From: Paulinella micropora | Lineage: Eukaryota; Cercozoa; Imbricatea; Euglyphida | DNA: 64,000 nt | Assembly (NCBI GenBank): GCA_009731375.1 | Contig: BJOX01000041.1 | Coordinates: forward strand, 559,101-623,100 | Direction: 5' to 3' | Shown: positions 28,798 to 41,009 of the stretch, in pieces | Layout of the letters: every line of letters begins with the position of its first letter | How positions within the stretch are numbered: the stretch's first letter is position 1 | The notes under the pieces: generated by a model | The model's input: only the letters and a program-made list of their open reading frames with translations | The model's database searches: none | What the model was told of the DNA's origin: nothing | Translations under genes and position numbers: made by a program

Positions 28798-30251
28798 CTA
28801 GTCCAACATACGGTCTGGGGAGTCGTCATCCTCAAACTCTACCCAGTGGGCTGGTCCGTTCTTCTTCTGCTTCTTAACACATATGGGTTCACTCACGTCT
28901 TGCACCTGACCTCGTCGGACCTTGTCCCGAAAACCCACCCCATAGTTCTTCTTGGCCCAAGCCCAGCCCCACTGAGTGGCTGGGGTCTCCACCCACCTTC
29001 CCTTCAACTCCCCTATTGTTTCCGGGTCGGGATCGGGGACTTCTTTCTCGGCTTTCACGGCTTCCTGCTCAGAGGTCGCTTCCTCCACTTCGCCGTCGGA
29101 ATCGGAGCTGTCAAGCTCCCCCTGATCCGGGGCCTTCTTACCTTCACCGGGATCGGTCACCCCCACCCGGGGCTTTGGGACAAACAACTGCTCAAGGGCG
29201 GCGTCTTCCACTAACGGGTCTCCCTTGCACTGCTCCAAGCTCAGGCCCTTCTTCTCCCAGAGGGGTTGCAACAAAGGCCAGGCCGGCTGGTTGTCGTCAA
29301 AGTTCTTGACGTTTCGCCATGGGAACACCCTACCTTCACACAGGATCAAGTGTGCGGAATACTCCAAACTCAGCCCTAACCAGGCGGCCATGTGCGTCCG
29401 GCTCTTGTCATTTCCTAACCTGCCATCGATGACCATGTGGCATAGAGACCCAAAAGGATGAAGGTAAGCTATCCAATTTACCTTCCTTTCGCGGGGCATA
29501 AGCTCAAACATCCGGACCTCACCACCGGATCGCTTCGGTGAAAGGTTGTGCAAGAGGATAGCGTGCTGCCACGCATATCCCAAGAGTTCATAGGGCAGCT
29601 GAGCCTTGACCAGGTTATGGCGCGCTTTGCGCCAAAAGTCACGTTGGGACACTTCGGCATAGGCGTTCTTGTTGTGTTCGTTGAGGGTGTTGATCCTCTT
29701 CCTCACTCCCTTGTCCCGGACTAGCTCCTTGAAGTCAGCTGAGATATGCTCACCGTCTACCCGGACTTCCTTCACCTTCTTGCCGCTTTGCGTCTCAAGG
29801 AAGTTTATGCATTCCCGCATGAAACGCACTTGTGGTGCCGCGGTGCCATCCTTTAGAAGGAGGCCAAACGCATACCCGGTGTTAGCCTCGATTCCCACCA
29901 TGCCGTACCAAAACCCCCATAGAGGGGTTTGCACCCGGACTTGTCGAACGCCACAGCTTCGAACTTCCCTACTTGTGTCAACTGGTTGCTTGCCGGGTGG
30001 TTCACTTTTCCCCCTTTTGCGGCTGGACACTCCTTACACTCTTTTACCGCTTGCTCATGGGTTTTGTCACCCACTATCTTGATCCCGTACGCTTCACTGA
30101 TGAGGCGCTGCATATTGCTTGCGGGACCTTCGAACTTCTGATGAAGTTGTTCACTAGTCAACTCCGTGACCTTAGCCATCTCCTTCCCAAAGAAAGCTCT
30201 AGCCTCAACCGCAGCCAGCTCTTGGTTGGTGGACGTCACAAAACGCCACAC
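28798..30251 (-). pseudogene. Ty1/copia integrase and integrase-RT linker (copia-1)
   Basis: The pre-integrase zinc region has the ECKECPAAKGG cysteines. The core has VRVDGEHI with the second Asp and NTLNEHNKNAYAE with a Glu. The typical downstream copia segment follows (FGSLCHMVIDGR, KSRTHMAAWLG), then an acidic linker ending WAWAKKNYG ... VRRGQV. Frame changes occur near 30000. The copia order integrase-before-RT is clear. Confidence 0.85.
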
Positions 30252-31559
30252 TCCTTGGCGTCGAGATAAAGGACCCGGCCTTAAGCTCAGGGGAAATGTC
30301 CGGTATCCGGGCCTTGGTGATATAGCCCTCTCCTTTCTTATTGAGAACTACACTGTACCCTTCCTTAGCTAACTGAGGACCAGAGACTAAGGTTTCATCT
30401 ATGTTAGGGCTAACCCACACACTACCTAGATGCAACCAGTTCTTTTCCCCCTTTCCGCGGTCATCATGTCTAACGAGCCCTTCTTAGTCACAGTGGTCTC
30501 CCCGTTGACCGTGTCTACCCGTTTCATCCCTCGCTGAATGTCGAACAAACGTTGTTCAGCTCCGGCCGGCACAAAGGTGCAACGTAGCTCCCGAATCGAA
30601 CATGGGGTCTTTGTCCGCACTCCGTCCTAGTAGGGCCTGTTCCGCTAGCCGGATACCTTTAGCCATCCATCTGCGTTCGGCCATGAAACGCACTAGGTCG
30701 TCAACCGGGTCAGCTTCTCCCTCGGCTTCCGGCAAACTGGCGTATTCCTTCTCTAGTACGCTCTCACCGCCGACCACCCTTTCTCGGACTCTGAACGGCT
30801 TAGTACGAGGTTGAAACCCGGCGGCACTATTTGCTGCTGCTCCTTCTACGGCCCAACGTCTTGGCCTCCTAGGCTTGTTCATGGGATACTCACTCCCCTG
30901 CGCCCAGTCGTACAACAGCCTAGTCCACTCTCCCCACCTGTTTCGGAAGTCAGCTTCATCTTTTTCTTCCTCACCGCTCAACGCCGGACGATGCAACCGG
31001 CGCATCTCCTCTTGCTGCTCTGCCACGGCTCGGAGTCGACTCTCTCGCTCTCCGGTACCTAGTCGGGTAGGACTATCAGGCTCAGCTCAGGTTGAGGGGG
31101 CCGTAGACGGACCGGTACTAGTAGTAGGGGGTAACAGAGAAGTCACCTTTCGGTCTGCAGGGGGTACAGTCTTAGCATGGGACGCAAACCAGGGCATCCC
31201 ACTCACGGAGGCTCGGACCGTCTCAAGGAAGCCAAACGCACGAGCCCCCACTGACCTACGCCTATTGCTTGGGCTGGTGGAGGGCGTAGTCACTGGATTG
31301 CTATCGGTCCCGCGGTAGCTTCCCCATCACCGGGTTTGGCATCAACACTAGGGTCAGGACCTATGGGGCACGGCACCCTTACCGGAGCTCTACCCACGTC
31401 TCCATCTCTAGCCGGGGACTCTTCACCTTCACGCTCCCCTTCCTCGTCGGATTCCGAGGAAGGATCGGCATCGGGCTGCATCTCCGGGGGCTCATCTTCC
31501 ACGTCCGCCAAACCATCGGGTTGGTAGTCCTCCGGGCCGGGCCTCACCTTCACCCCCAT
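30252..31559 (-). pseudogene. Copia-1 protease region and upstream acidic segment
   Basis: The retropepsin active site MFDSGATLHL is encoded at about 30570-30600 and the protease C-terminal part at 30205-30435 (SPNIDETLVSGPQLAKEGY). The two lie in different frames. Upstream is a Glu/Asp-rich stretch (about 31290-31559) with no recognised domain. Confidence 0.75.
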
Positions 31560-31732
31560 GTACCTTTTCCCTTTTTGCTTTGAGTAAAGATTTCAGGTTT
31601 TGGCTCACGATACCACTACCAGCCTCAGCCGGCTCGCCCCGCTAGGTCTACCCTTACTCTCTCCACGGGGGTTGGGTGCTACCGGACGGAGGGGAGTACC
31701 CTTCACCTCTTGGGCGCGTACAGGCACCGATG

Positions 31733-34131
31733 CTACGGGCGGGGGCACAACTCCCCCACGGGGGGGGGATACCCACCTCTGAAGTACATATGCTTCGCTT
31801 GTGCACCGGCCTGAGGTTCATGTTGGCGGTACACCTTCCGCCATGAGGGTACACCAGACGCCTCCCATGTTACCGGTTGTCGGCTAATGACCCATTCGGT
31901 GAACTGTCCGGGTTCACGGGGCTTTGCATAGTGGATGATGGGCAAGAGGGACCGGTTCCACGGGATACCCCGCTTCGCGGCTTCGTGTCTCACTATGGCC
32001 TCAACCATTAGGGAATGACTCCCACTTTTGATTTGGGCTTCTAACCCCCGTTCTCCCATCTCGCACATTAGAGCCAAATGATCCCTTCGTGCTATGTCGG
32101 CTGCCCACCGGCGCAAGGCATTCTCTCTCTCTTGCTTGGCTCGCTGGTACTGATGCTCACAATAGATGCTATCGATGAGAGTGGCTGCCTTAATCCTAAG
32201 GCTGTTGAAGGGAGACTCAAGGTCCAACCGGGCTACGCACCGGCGCTTTCCTTCCGCTACTCCATGGCATCGCCCCTCATTCATCTTATCTATGTCGGCA
32301 TCATCCTCAAGCAAGATCTCAAGACTGTTCTCGTCCTCCGGTGGTATGATCGGCTCGGGAAGGTTGGCACCCCCGGGTTTAGCCATGAGGGCTTTGTCTT
32401 TCGACTTGCCGGTTAGGAACTTTACCATCTGAGCTAAGGCTACGCCCGGCTCCTCATCCTCGGAGTCATCGCTATCACTCCCCCCTTTTGAGCCTTTTGC
32501 TGCCTCGCCCTTCCCCTTTCGGCTTTTGTCCGGGCACTTGCTCAACTTGTGCTTGCCCCCGCACAACCGGTACTTCTTGCTGCACTTCCCAGCGATGTGC
32601 CCCTTTTCAAAGCAGTTAAAGCACTTTGGCCCCTTGCTCTTCTCGCTCTTCTTGCTTTTCTCCCCCTTGGGGGTGTCTGCCGGTTTGGGATGGGTCCTCT
32701 TAGCTTTAGTGGGGTCATGCTCAAACCTACATTTGTCTTCCCATCTACACTCCCCCTGTTTGTCCCACAAGAAACACACCCCTCTCACCTTCCCTCCAAC
32801 ATGGAGGTAGCGGCAGGAGGCCCCACGAGTGCATTTGCCTTCCTTGCTGAAGAGCCAGCACTCGTCCTTGGGTTTTCCTTTTCCGGCCTTGCGAGCTGCC
32901 AAACCTTTCTCTGTGGAACTAGTCACTTTGGCCCAGTCAAACCTCTTGTCTAGCTCCAGGGCACGATCTTGCACAAACCTCCACCAGGAGGCAAAGTCCC
33001 ACTTGAACTGCTTACGGTTCAGTTCAGCCATTTCAACCCAGACTTGCCAAGCTTTCTTCACCCTAGAGTCAGATTGCTTTGGGCCCACTAACGCATCCTT
33101 CACTATTTGCTGCATCCGGTCATCGGTTGGGGCTTGGCCATAATCAGCCAACCAGTCTCTCCTAGTGTTCAAGTCTACACTGACCGACGTACTGTTGCTT
33201 ACTCGTAAAGAGGAAGTCATTCAGTTCCTTCACCTTGTCCTGAACATCAGAGGGGTCGGCTTTCTTGTACCGGGCTAGCAGTCTGTCCCACAGTGCTTCA
33301 GGGTTTTGGCCAAAGGTCAGCTTCTCCGGATCAGCTAAGTCACGCACTAGGCTCTTCGCCTCACCACCGAGCATGTCATAGATGATATTGAACACCCTCT
33401 CTTTTTGCTTGCTCATCTCAGCAAGTACACTAGCGTCATAGGCTATCACCTGTCGTGTCAGTGCGCCAGCACGATCAGCACCCCCTAGTGGGGTTTTGAC
33501 CTTAGAGGGGTCCGTCTGTCCTCGGGAGGCCCCACTCTTGCTGTCGCCCTCTAAGCCTGAGCCCTTGCCAGTTGACAGCCNNNNNNNNNNCCCTTGCCAG
33601 TTGATAGCCTAGGTTTGTCAGTGCTAGCATACCCACTAGAGTAGAGGTCAGAGGTGTGCCGGTCTTCATCTTCCTCCTCCTCCTTTCCTTCTTCAGTCTC
33701 AGTGGTTGGTTTATCTTTCGGACTGCCAAAAACCGGTTTGTAACGCTTGACTGGGGTTTCCTTGTCTTCCTCTACCCCTAACGCCTCCTCAAGGTTTGGA
33801 GCTTCCGGTTTGGGGTTGGGCATGGGCCACAGGCGAGTAGAATCCTTGGCTTTGTCCTCGAAGTATTCCTTTACTAATTCTTCGTCCAAGTCAGCCCAGT
33901 CATTCCACTCTGCTATCTCTCCCAAGCTAGTATAAAGGGGGGCACCTCCCTACCCTTAAGCTGTATCCCTAATACGTTTTCGCGATGTACATATTGTTTG
34001 TGGGCGTCAGCACCCTGCAGCACTTCCTTAGGCGCCTTAGCATTACAGCTTTGCACTACCTGCCTATGCAATAGGATCCATGCCTCTTTGCCGGTGAACG
34101 TAATCTTATTGTCTGTCTTACTCGTAGTCAT
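31733..34131 (-). pseudogene. Copia-1 gag with two CCCH fingers and CCHC-like knuckles
   Basis: Pieces at 33913-34131, 33551-33925, 33162-33449 and 31733-33220 form a gag-like protein in several frames, with a 10-N gap at 33581. The 495-codon piece has two CCCH fingers (CWLFSKEGKCTRGASCRYLH and CFLWDKQGECRWEDKCRFEH), then a zinc knuckle CFNCFEKGHIAGKC and a second C/H-rich unit (CGGKHKLSKC). Nucleic-acid binding is expected. CCCH pairs are unusual in copia gag. The C-terminal 200 residues (after EGRCHGVAEGKRRCVARL) are unrecognised. Confidence 0.75.
33581..33590. other. Assembly gap (10 N)
   Basis: The gap is flanked on both sides by nearly the same sequence, CCCTTGCCAGTTGAYAGCC, suggesting two contig ends joined across an overlap rather than missing sequence. 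Confidence 0.95.
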
Positions 34132-34685
34132 TTCTAACCACCGTCAGTCTCGAACAGACACATGCTCCACACACACACACTTACACACAGCACACAGCTA
34201 TGCTCTCTACTTGCCAAATAGAGATAGGGTCACGCTATGCTTACGCTGTTCTGATGGCACAGACACAGGCAAGCAACGACACACACACCCACACAGAAAG
34301 AACACAACAGAGGCCACGAGCAGACTCACACACACACTACACAGAATAGTGTTTTGCTTGTCCACACCACCCTTTACTCTCTCTCTCTCTCTCTTCAACC
34401 ACGTGTGTTACCACTGACTCTAATGCTCAAACTACACTGAGGCTACCTCAGCTACCACCTATGATAGCTTTCCACCTACTAGCAGCTCTATCTGCAAAGT
34501 CAGTTCTTCAACCTACCTAGGTTTGTAGTTGTTTTGGTACAACCACCTAAACACTCACCTTTCGCTCCTCCCCTCGTGTCCTATGCACGGTTCTTCAGAG
34601 CTCACGCCCTCACCATACCTCTCTCTCACTCCTCACACAGTCACAACAGCGACACAAGGAGTAGATGCGATGATGCAGTACGAAT
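34132..34685. other. Non-coding, CA/CT-rich flank of copia-1
   Basis: Contains ACACAC-rich stretches (about 34160-34340) and a (CT)n run at 34377-34394. Probably the leader or LTR region of copia-1. No gene seen. Confidence 0.4.
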
Positions 34686-34690
34686 GCGAC

Positions 34691-34955
34691 AATAACTTTG
34701 CAAGGTAAGCTGTTGTGTCCCGTGGGCCAGGGGTGCTCAATCCCCCAGTTACCACGGCAAACTCACAACTGGCCTACTGCTCAACAATAACTTTGTAATG
34801 TAGGTTGTTGTGTCCCGTGGGCCAGGGGTGCTCAATCCCGCCAGTTACCACGGCAAACTCACAACTGGCCTACTACTTTGTACTCTGGCTTTGCAACTTG
34901 TGTCCGTGGTAGTGGGTGCTCAATCCCAACTGACACCACGTCCGACACAACTGGC
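34691..34955. repeat. Tandem repeat of about 95 bp, 2.8 copies
   Basis: Two close copies start AATAACTTTG (34691 and 34786) and share TGTTGTGTCCCGTGGGCCAG. A third, diverged copy runs to about 34955 (GTGTCCGTGGTAGTGGGTGC). It lies upstream of the copia-1 gag and may be part of its LTR or leader. Confidence 0.8.
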
Positions 34956-35241
34956 CACGTCACCGAGCTGACAAAAGCACAACACCCTTTAGGAGGCTCA
35001 CCCTTCCGCACTGCGCCCTGTACGCTTCGGTGTCTTGCTCTCTGTCCTGTCCCCCACCTTGCCCTTGCACTGCACACCAGCAAAGCAGAGCGTGGGTAGT
35101 CTACAGTGATCAGCTGTAGCCACACAATTTGAAAATGCGCACTTTCCTGTAATGGGGTCACTTAAGGTGGACCCCTCACCCCTTTAACGAAGGTTCTCCT
35201 CTGCGATCCGTTGCACAGGTCACGCTCCAAGGCTCATAACC

Positions 35242-35589
35242 CGTTGGGAGAAAACCCTCGCGACTTCTGCAAACGGCGACCGGAACTCGGGGCGTCCCCC
35301 TCCTACCGGTCAACTTCCCACGTAAAAGAATTTAACAATACTGAACAATTCCCGCCAGTCCAACTGACGACGTCACACAAAAGATGTACCTCCAGAAAAT
35401 GACCCACGAAACGGCCTGATATGGGCAATAATGGTAATGATAAAATGCTAGTGCCACTAGTACCAGAAAAGGTACTCTAAATGACTGCATTAATAACTAA
35501 TAATACTACTAACCGTAACGAACAAGGCTAACGTATAAAATAGAAATATGGACATAGCTGAGGAGGAAGGGTCTAATTAATTGTCCAAT
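35242..35589. repeat. Dispersed repeat, copy 2
   Basis: Direct repeat of 5995-6362: same start (CGTTGGGAG) and same end (TAATTAATTGTCCAAT), about 20 bp shorter because of small deletions. No coding content. Confidence 0.75.
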
Positions 35590-37489
35590 GGAACTTGTGA
35601 CAGACTTGCACGTATCCGCTCATATGTAGTTAGCATGTTAATAAACGCAGTGAAATCGGGGCGCAAATCTGCGTTTAAACTAAAATAGATTTTTTAATAC
35701 TGTTTTTTTAATTTACCAATACTGTGAGTTTGGATACAACCCCAAGGCCGCGGCACGGATAATTACACAACGAACTATTAAAAGTCTCTATGGCTGCATT
35801 AAGTCCTGACTCCTGAGACAGCAGGTGAAATACCAGTATATAGCAGAGCGGTCACTTCGTTTGTTTACGTAGATTTCTCAAGTTCTTGCCACGGTTTGCA
35901 GACTTGAGTTGCAACTTGAAACTGCGAACACGACTGAACGTAGATTGCCACCCTTAGGAAGAGATCAGGTGATGGGATTAATACAACCGGTAAATACGTT
36001 AGTTAATAATTATAGTTCATAGTGTGGGGAAAAGTGATAATTACTGGTATGGGTGGCAGTGGTGGCGCAAATGCCAATATGTCACGCATGGACACCTGAA
36101 TTTTTTAGACTTAGAGACCTGTACGAGCTGTTTCGTTCGTTTGGCGGGCTTTTGTCTGTGTTGTTTGATTTACCTATTAAAGGACGTTTGGTGCTGGTTA
36201 TTTAGTCAACTGGGGACGCCTGGGAGACGTTAAACCGGCTTCTAATCGTTAAGCTAATATCACCAATACTGTTCAACTTCTTCATGTGCTTCAGGGTTGT
36301 GAGCCTTGTACGAGTGGAAGCACAGTAACATCACCAACGTGATCCAAAGGGCCTCAGTTGAAAGGCTTCTACGGTCTGTGTCACACCCAAGAGTGACCGT
36401 TTCACACAGCAGAAGGGAAGTCCTTCCAGCTGTGCTTCAGAACCACTGCATAATCGTTGTGGTTGAACTGTGTGACAGGGGGTAAAGCTCTACAGAGGTC
36501 TTAGCTACCGACAGGAGGCAAGAGTGAGCCTTCGGGTCAGAAGGACATCTACAGGAACGGTTTAGGGGTTTGGACCACAAAACCCCATCATCAGGGAAGC
36601 CCAGAAACTAGTTTAGGGGTGCTTGAGGCTCGCAGGAGTGTTGGTGGGTACAGGGTAGCTACCTGCTCAAGAAAACCAACTGAAAAGGCCAACAGAGGAT
36701 CGTGAAGAGGGGGGGGGGATGTAGTTGGTAAAAAACACTCTAAATTTAGATGTAATTCCATCACTAGTCAGGTTCAAGATTTTGCAGTTATTTCTATTTT
36801 GCTTGTCCACCTTCAGGGTTGGTCCTGGGTGGTTTCTAACAAAAACAAATATAAGATGAAAAAAAGAAGCAGTAAACAAATAAATAGGACACAACTACAA
36901 ACATCTTACCGCACACTGGCCACTCATAATACTATTATAACTCAGTAATTATGTATATACGTAATTGAACTGATTCCTTTCGATGATAAGCTAAATATGT
37001 ATTCAACAGAAGTAGCAAGCAAAATAATGGCCTTGTATTCCAGTTCACCGTGCCTCAAGTATTGAGGCTGACACTGTTGACTTGTAAAAGTACTAGTTCC
37101 ATTGTAAAGATATTAATACTAGTGACTTCTATTATTAAAGTTTCGGCGGACTGAGTTGTATATATTACTTAAAATATAAATAAAAATAATATATAATATA
37201 TTATTATGATTTTTGCAAAATATGCTGGCTGATCACTTGTTGATATTTGTGATTATGAAAAGAGACTTGATTTGCTAGTATCATCATGTTTTAATCGTTA
37301 TGAATAAAATTTATTGATTTTTCTAGTCCTGCACAGGGGGGTTTTAATAACTGACTAAAAAAGAAAAAACAAAAAGACTTGAAAAACTAGCGCAATATCT
37401 TTTTCAGGCTTTCCAATGCTTTTCCTGCAAATTTCAACCTCGTCGCTAGCGTACAGTGAGCTTTAGACATGTTTGATTTTTTTCCAGTT
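35590..37489. other. 1.9 kb without a recognised gene
   Basis: AT-rich at both ends. A scrap near 36255-36290 could read SPILFNFFMC like a non-LTR reverse transcriptase, but it is too short to support. A G run at 36710-36718 is a possible assembly weak point. Confidence 0.4.
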
Positions 37490-37508
37490 TTTGTTGTTGT
37501 TGTTCAAG

Positions 37509-37550
<42 letters not shown>

Positions 37551-37561
37551 GTTGTTGTTGT
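37490..37561. repeat. (TTG)n microsatellite
   Basis: About 70 bp of TTG units, just before the copia RT fragment. Confidence 0.95.
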
Positions 37562-37649
37562 TTCAGCCGCAGAAAATGTTTGTATTATTTCTTATTCTAC
37601 TGAGCCGCCGGAGAGATAATTTGCGTTTGTCGAGGGGGAGAGGGAAAGG

Positions 37650-38343
37650 GTGGCGGAGCAGAGGGCTGAACACAGCTCCAACTGGCGGTCGCATGAACAA
37701 GGCGAAATTTCTGGGGAAAACATTATCACGGGAAGGACAAGGAGCGCACATGTTACGGTATGCGCCCGAGAAGAGCGTGCAGAATATTGTCTTGTCAGTG
37801 AGAAATTTCCGGAATTCCCGGTGATACAAAACCCAAAAGATCCTAAGCAAGCTCGGCAGAAAGAATCTGAGCAGCTGAAAGAACTTAAGGCTTTTGTTTG
37901 GCGTAAAGAAAAGGAAGCTAGAATTTCCGGGACGCCAATCATCCCGGTGAAATGGATAGACACCGTCAAACAACTGGGTACGCCAGATGAGTTTCATAAA
38001 GCCCGAATTACGTTGAGAGGGGACCTTTTGAAGGCATACGCTCAATATGACCCTAGAAAGACTTACTCCCATACCGCTCAACATCGGACAATTTTACTCA
38101 TGATAGCGTACGCTGCATATTTTGGGATTGACTTATGGCTGATCGATTTCACCACTGCCTATCTCCATTCCAGAATCCCGTACAACATATACGTAAACCA
38201 TCGCCCGGATTCCAATTGGAAGATTTCGTTTGGCTTTTGAAGAAAGCCTTATACGGGCACCCGGAATCTGGTCGGTTGTGGTACGATATGTTATACGGGG
38301 AACTCACGGGAGAACTTGAGCTCAGAACCTTTACGCTCGATAG
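37650..38343 (+). pseudogene. Ty1/copia RT fragment on the plus strand
   Basis: Contains the copia RT order: a linker with IIPVKWIDTVKQLG, then KARITLRGDLLK, DPRKTYSHTA, LIDFTTAYLHSRIP (the position of the first catalytic Asp) and, after a frame change near 38240, LKKALYGHPESGRLWYDML. It stops at about 38343, before the YVDD motif, where sequence from a different element begins. Orientation is opposite to copia-1. Confidence 0.8.
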
Positions 38344-38409
38344 AGCATCCTTCATAATTATCATTCTCCATCGTTCTCCATCTCTCTTCTATCAGTCTGT
38401 CACCCCCCT

Positions 38410-40990
38410 TCACCGTGCCCGTCCCCGTGCTCTGGTCGTGTGACCAACCGTTGTAGGCCGCTTCTTACCTTTGGACCCCGCCGCCGCTGGCGGTGCCCCG
38501 ATAATCTCAAAAGGCAATCCTTCTGCCTCTATTTCATCCCAAATGTGTGCCGGTATCCGCCGTTTCTCGGTCGTCAGCACAAACGGATCATTTAACACCA
38601 ACCGCGGTCTCGCTTGGATAGTGTATGGGATATGATCCTCATCATCCAACTTGATGGTAGCATCCCACGTCTCCCGCTTCTTTCACGTCTTTTCCAGATC
38701 AAACCGCCGCGTCTTGTCGTCTTCGACATCTGATTCATCACTACTTCTCCAAAATTACATCACCGGCGCTATCCCGCTTCCCACCCTATGTCTCGATGTT
38801 CCCCGTAAGCTGAGCACCCGCATGACGTAAAAATCATCCGTCGTGTCGTCACTCACCTCCTTCTCCGCCGGCCGCATCAAGTCGAATTTGCCCGTCTTCC
38901 ACCTGATCTTGTCAACCTCTCCTGGCTGACTCACCCATTGGCCCCTCTCATTCTTGATCTCCATGGTCCCCTCTGGCGCCTTGGGCTTTGGCGGTCTCCC
39001 CGGGCCCGCTTCGCTTGGTCCGCCTGTGCGCTCACCCCCTCCCCCCTTTTCTCCATCTCCCTCCGTTTAGCCTCCCCCGGTGCATCCTTCTTGTTCACCT
39101 CCCGCTGCTTCGCCTCCTCCTTCTTTTGCCTCTGAGGCACTTTCTCATGCGAGCCCGTCTCTAGTTCCGCAATGGCCTCCTGCAACCTCTTCTTCTCCTC
39201 CTGATCCTGCTCGTATGTCAGTTGCTCTTTCAACCTCGCAATCTCCTCCATCCGCTGCGATCGAGTCAACAATGGCCGGGGGTTACTAAACTGATCCGCC
39301 GTCCGCTCCAGAGCATCCTTCTCCGTCTCATAATCCAGCAAGAAAGGTGAGAACTTCACCAGCCTCCTAACGTGGGCTATCTGCTCCTTGTTCGTCCGCT
39401 GGTGTCGTATCTTATACTTATAAGCCGCGGTTTGTTCCATGATCTGATATGGCACTTGCCACTTCTCGTACAGTTCCGTTGAGACCCCCACCGGCACGTT
39501 CGGGCAGTATAACAGCACCGTATCCACTACGTTAAATTCCACGTGCTTGTACTTTTGTTGCCCCTTCTCGTCTTCCAACCGCATCGCCGCTTCCCGATGT
39601 TTGGTCACAATATGTTCCGCTTCCGCAGTAGCCCTCAACCTCACCGCCATCAGCTCCATGGGTTGGTACAACGCCTTCTGCGCCATCACGTCCTGTGGCG
39701 TATTCAAAACCTTACCGAACACCATTTGATGAGGGCACAGCCTCGCCCTTCCCCCCAACGACGAAGAACCAAAATTGTTCACCGCGAAGGTGAATGCCTG
39801 TAGTGCCTCTGGCACTTGGTTTGCCCGTTCTGACAGTACATATTTAAGGACGCCTTCAGCGTACGATGCATCCTCCCGTTGGCCATAGGATTATACGCCG
39901 TCACGTAATCCCATTTAAGCCCGTAGTATGCGCTGAGTTCGTTTGACACCCAATTGATGAAGGAGCTCCCCCTATCCGATACTATCTTCCTAGGTACCCC
40001 GATTCTGCTGAAGACATTTTATCCATCAACGCCTTTGCCGTCGTCTCCTTCGTATCATCTACCATAGGAACCGCTATGACGTAATTGGAAGCCCGATCAA
40101 TGATTGTGAGAATATATTTGTATCTGCCTTCCCCTGCCTCTGGCAATGGCCCCACATAATCTATGTGTACCGTATCAAATATGTCCCGCGTCAGATCAAA
40201 CTGCCCCAGAAGCCCCCGGTTCGCGTCATAGATAGTCTTTGCCCTCTGGAAATGCCCGCATCCCGAAATGAAGTTTTTGATATCCTTATCCATCGCGTCC
40301 CAATAAAACCGCCGAGTCATGGACCACTTCATCTTATCCAACCCCGGATGGGTCTGCAACGGGCAGTTGTGTGCTCCTATCAATATCGCATGTCGCAACC
40401 CCTTAGGTACCCATACCACCCATCGTTCCGGGTCATCCTTGTTCCTCGCTCCGCTTCCAAAATACCAAATTAGCCCGTCAGAGTAGGCATACCTCTCCTT
40501 TCGTCTCCGTACGTCCGCATCCTCCGAAACCCCCGTCGGGTTCTCCTGGTGAGCTATGAACTTCTTCCACTCCTCACTATCCCTCGTCAGCTTGCGAAAC
40601 ATATCTACCGACGCAAACTTGATCTCCGTCTTGTTCTCCAGCTGCATGGCCAGTCGGCTCGAATGCGTCTTCCCTAACGCGAGCTCCGGTTTCGCCTCCG
40701 TCTGCCCCGCCTCAGCCTCCACCTTTGTGGGGATCAATATATTCCCACCATCTGCATGGTTCGCCATGGGAAAGGTTTCGCATCTACCATTTCCCCGTCT
40801 GGCTGCTCTCCTTGTGCCCCTTCCTTCCACATCTCTTCCTCATATCCCCGTCGAGCATCCTCAAACCAATGTTTCTCGCAACAATCCACCGGCCTCTCAT
40901 GAGCCGCTTCGTAGCATTGCACGTCGTCCCGTTTGGTGATCGCCCTATATCTGTGCATCTCCGCCACCTCTGCCACATAATCCATCCCGT
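38410..40990 (-). pseudogene. Second Ty3/gypsy family (gypsy-2), integrase half
   Basis: Minus-strand pieces match the gypsy-1 pol in order but are clearly diverged: a Cys/His linker (about 40734-40985), the integrase HHCC region (GAHNCPLQTHPG; CGHFQRAKT), the catalytic start (VHIDYVGP, IDRASNYV), the post-core region (AFAVNNFG, CPHQMVFGK), GPY/F-like VPYQIMEQTA, and the same C-terminal tail as gypsy-1 (YTIQARPRLVLNDPF, IPAHIWDEI). Frame breaks occur near 39990, 39815, 38940 and 38700. RT and gag are missing. Confidence 0.85.
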
Positions 40991-41009
40991 TGATGGGCTT
41001 CTTGTCAGA

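Larger units (their letters stand above)
27043..34131 (-). mobile_element. Ty1/copia element copia-1 (defective)
   Basis: Order on the minus strand: gag, protease, integrase, RT, RNase H, as in Ty1/copia. Many frameshifts and stops. I could not find a matching pair of LTRs at 26.64-27.04 and 34.13-35.24 kb, so its ends are undefined. Confidence 0.85.

Noticed and set aside
36250-36330. Non-LTR RT motif SPILFNFFMC
   Set aside because: Only about 12 residues, with a stop soon after, and no neighbouring RT motif.
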